From assembly GCA_018500075.1 (NCBI GenBank), contig JAHBAN010000224.1, positions 1-6,529 on the forward strand: DNA of 6,529 bases. The letters are read 5' to 3'. A program made the position numbers and the translations under genes. Origin of the DNA: Flavobacteriia bacterium (GTDB lineage: Bacteria > Bacteroidota > Bacteroidia > Flavobacteriales > Flavobacteriaceae). Below the pieces are notes generated by a model that saw only the letters and a list, made by a program, of their open reading frames with translations, was not told the origin of the DNA and ran no database searches. The first letter of the stretch is position 1. Each line of letters opens with the position of its first letter. Positions 5,671 to 6,529 of the stretch are shown one piece after another.

Positions 5671-6516
5671 ATGTCCTATGAAAGAATAGGGGGCGCAGCC
5701 CTTGACTATAGACTCTGCGAGTATGACGGATCGCGACTGAGCTTTCGCGGCCCCAAACGCAGCCTTGCGGAGCCTTATGTGGCGCTCTTGGGGGGCACAG
5801 AGACCTTTGGAAAATTTGTGCCGCGCCCCTTTGCCGACCGGCTGGAGGACAAGCTCGATATGCCCTGTGTCAACCTCGGGGTGATGAGCGCGGGGCTGGA
5901 TGCTTTTGCGAGCGATCTTGGCGTTTTGAGCATGGCGGCGCAGGCCGAGGCTGTGGTTGTGCAGGCGATGAGCGCGCACAATCTGTCCAACCGGTTTTAT
6001 ACGGTGCATCCGCGCCGCAACGACCGCTTTTTGCGCGCGTCCGACCAGATGAGAAAGCTGTTTCGGGGGGTGGATTTTACGGAATTCCACTTTACCAACC
6101 ATTTGTTGCGGCATCTGGCGGGCTATCATCCTGAGGGGTTTATTCTGTTGATGCGCGAGTTGCAGCAGGCCTGGGTTGCGCGGATGAAGCTTTTGGCGGA
6201 GCGGGTGGGAAAGCCTCTGGTGCTCTTGTGGTTTGCCGATCATGAGCCGGCCGAGAAGCGCGGATTTGCCCATGCGGCGAGTGCGCCTTTTGCTGTGACG
6301 GAGGCGATGATCGAGCAGCTGGGCGGCGATGTGGCGCAGGTTGTGATCTGTCGTGTCAGCCCGGCGGCTCTGGCGCATGGGCAGGAGGGCATGGTGTTTG
6401 CCGATCATGAGGCTTTGGCGGCGATGCAACTTCTGGGGCCGGCGGCGCATGAGGAGGCGGCGGATGCGCTTTTGCCTGCGGTGCAGAGGGTGCTCAAGCG
6501 GTCTTGGCGGCGTTGA
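5671..6516 (+). CDS. DUF6473 family protein, function unknown
   Basis: A complete 281-residue protein that I place in DUF6473, a family I know mainly from Rhodobacterales and which has no assigned function. The conserved segments are LDYRLCEYDGSRLSFRGPKR (11-30), YVALLGGTETFGKFV (36-50), CVNLGVMSAGLDAF (66-79) and the strongly basic-polar block SAHNLSNRFYTVHPRRNDRF (101-120). There is no signal peptide or membrane segment, so a cytoplasmic location is likely. GGTETFG (41-47) lines up with the GDSxTxG nucleophile block of SGNH hydrolases but has Gly for Asp and Thr for Ser. Gly70 in NLGVMSAG and His260 in LGPAAH could match later SGNH blocks. Relation to that fold is inference. ATG 5671 is preferred, with GGTGG at 5661-5665 as a modest ribosome binding site. 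GTG codons at 5659 and 5662 are in-frame alternatives that would add up to four residues. The gene is divergent from hbd; no partner is evident. Confidence 0.85.
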   Translation: MSYERIGGAALDYRLCEYDGSRLSFRGPKRSLAEPYVALLGGTETFGKFVPRPFADRLEDKLDMPCVNLGVMSAGLDAFASDLGVLSMAAQAEAVVVQAMSAHNLSNRFYTVHPRRNDRFLRASDQMRKLFRGVDFTEFHFTNHLLRHLAGYHPEGFILLMRELQQAWVARMKLLAERVGKPLVLLWFADHEPAEKRGFAHAASAPFAVTEAMIEQLGGDVAQVVICRVSPAALAHGQEGMVFADHEALAAMQLLGPAAHEEAADALLPAVQRVLKRSWRR

Positions 6517-6520
6517 GCCA

Positions 6521-6529
6521 TGTGCGCAG
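6521..6529 (-). repeat. Possible start of a third REP-like element, cut by the window end
   Basis: The last eight bases GTGCGCAG match the start of the 26-base element except for its first G, which would be T here. They begin 5 bases after the stop of the DUF6473 gene, again an intergenic position. Eight bases are too few to be sure. Confidence 0.35.

Noticed and set aside
5605..6450. 281-residue minus-strand open frame opposite the DUF6473 gene
   Set aside because: The plus-strand product has conserved family blocks, while the minus-strand product is His/Arg/Gln-rich low-complexity sequence.

Overview
The window is GC-rich chromosomal DNA that reads like a marine alphaproteobacterium of the Rhodobacterales (Roseobacter group). 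Three things point there: the C-terminal SMC head has the alphaproteobacterial THHAVTMSRMDRLFGVTM style of ending; the last gene belongs to DUF6473, which I know mainly from this order; and the SBP has a long N-terminal extension ahead of its Tat motif, as is common in this group. The taxonomic call is inference from protein style, not from a marker gene.

Layout from left to right. Positions 1-1256 are the 3' part of smc (condensin ATPase), entering from upstream. Next comes a gene-free stretch of 467 bases (1257-1723) with an unusual amount of small repeat structure: three GGTTAACG octamers, three GCGTGCAC octamers exactly 11 bases apart, a REP-like hairpin, and a small inverted repeat. A LysR-family regulator (1724-2629) follows and ends at a strong intrinsic terminator. 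After a 128-base spacer carrying a perfect 6+6 inverted repeat lies a Tat-exported family-5 ABC substrate-binding protein (2823-4460), alone and without permease or ATPase genes. It is followed by a (GA)9 tract, a second strong terminator and a second copy of the REP-like hairpin. Then come two divergently transcribed genes: a complete 3-hydroxybutyryl-CoA dehydrogenase on the minus strand (4631-5509) and a DUF6473 protein on the plus strand (5671-6516). A third REP-like copy may begin in the last nine bases.

How the genes work together: there is no single operon. Each gene appears to be its own transcription unit. The only plausible functional pair is the LysR regulator and the downstream SBP gene, which have the same orientation and an operator-like palindrome between them; this is inference. 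smc (chromosome organisation) and hbd (acyl-CoA metabolism) are unrelated core functions.

I found no convincing new multi-gene system. The most interesting content is non-coding: the REP-like family with a GTAG foot, and the 11-base-phased GCGTGCAC / GGTTAACG cluster behind smc. The possible degenerate SGNH-hydrolase active site in the DUF6473 protein also deserves a look.
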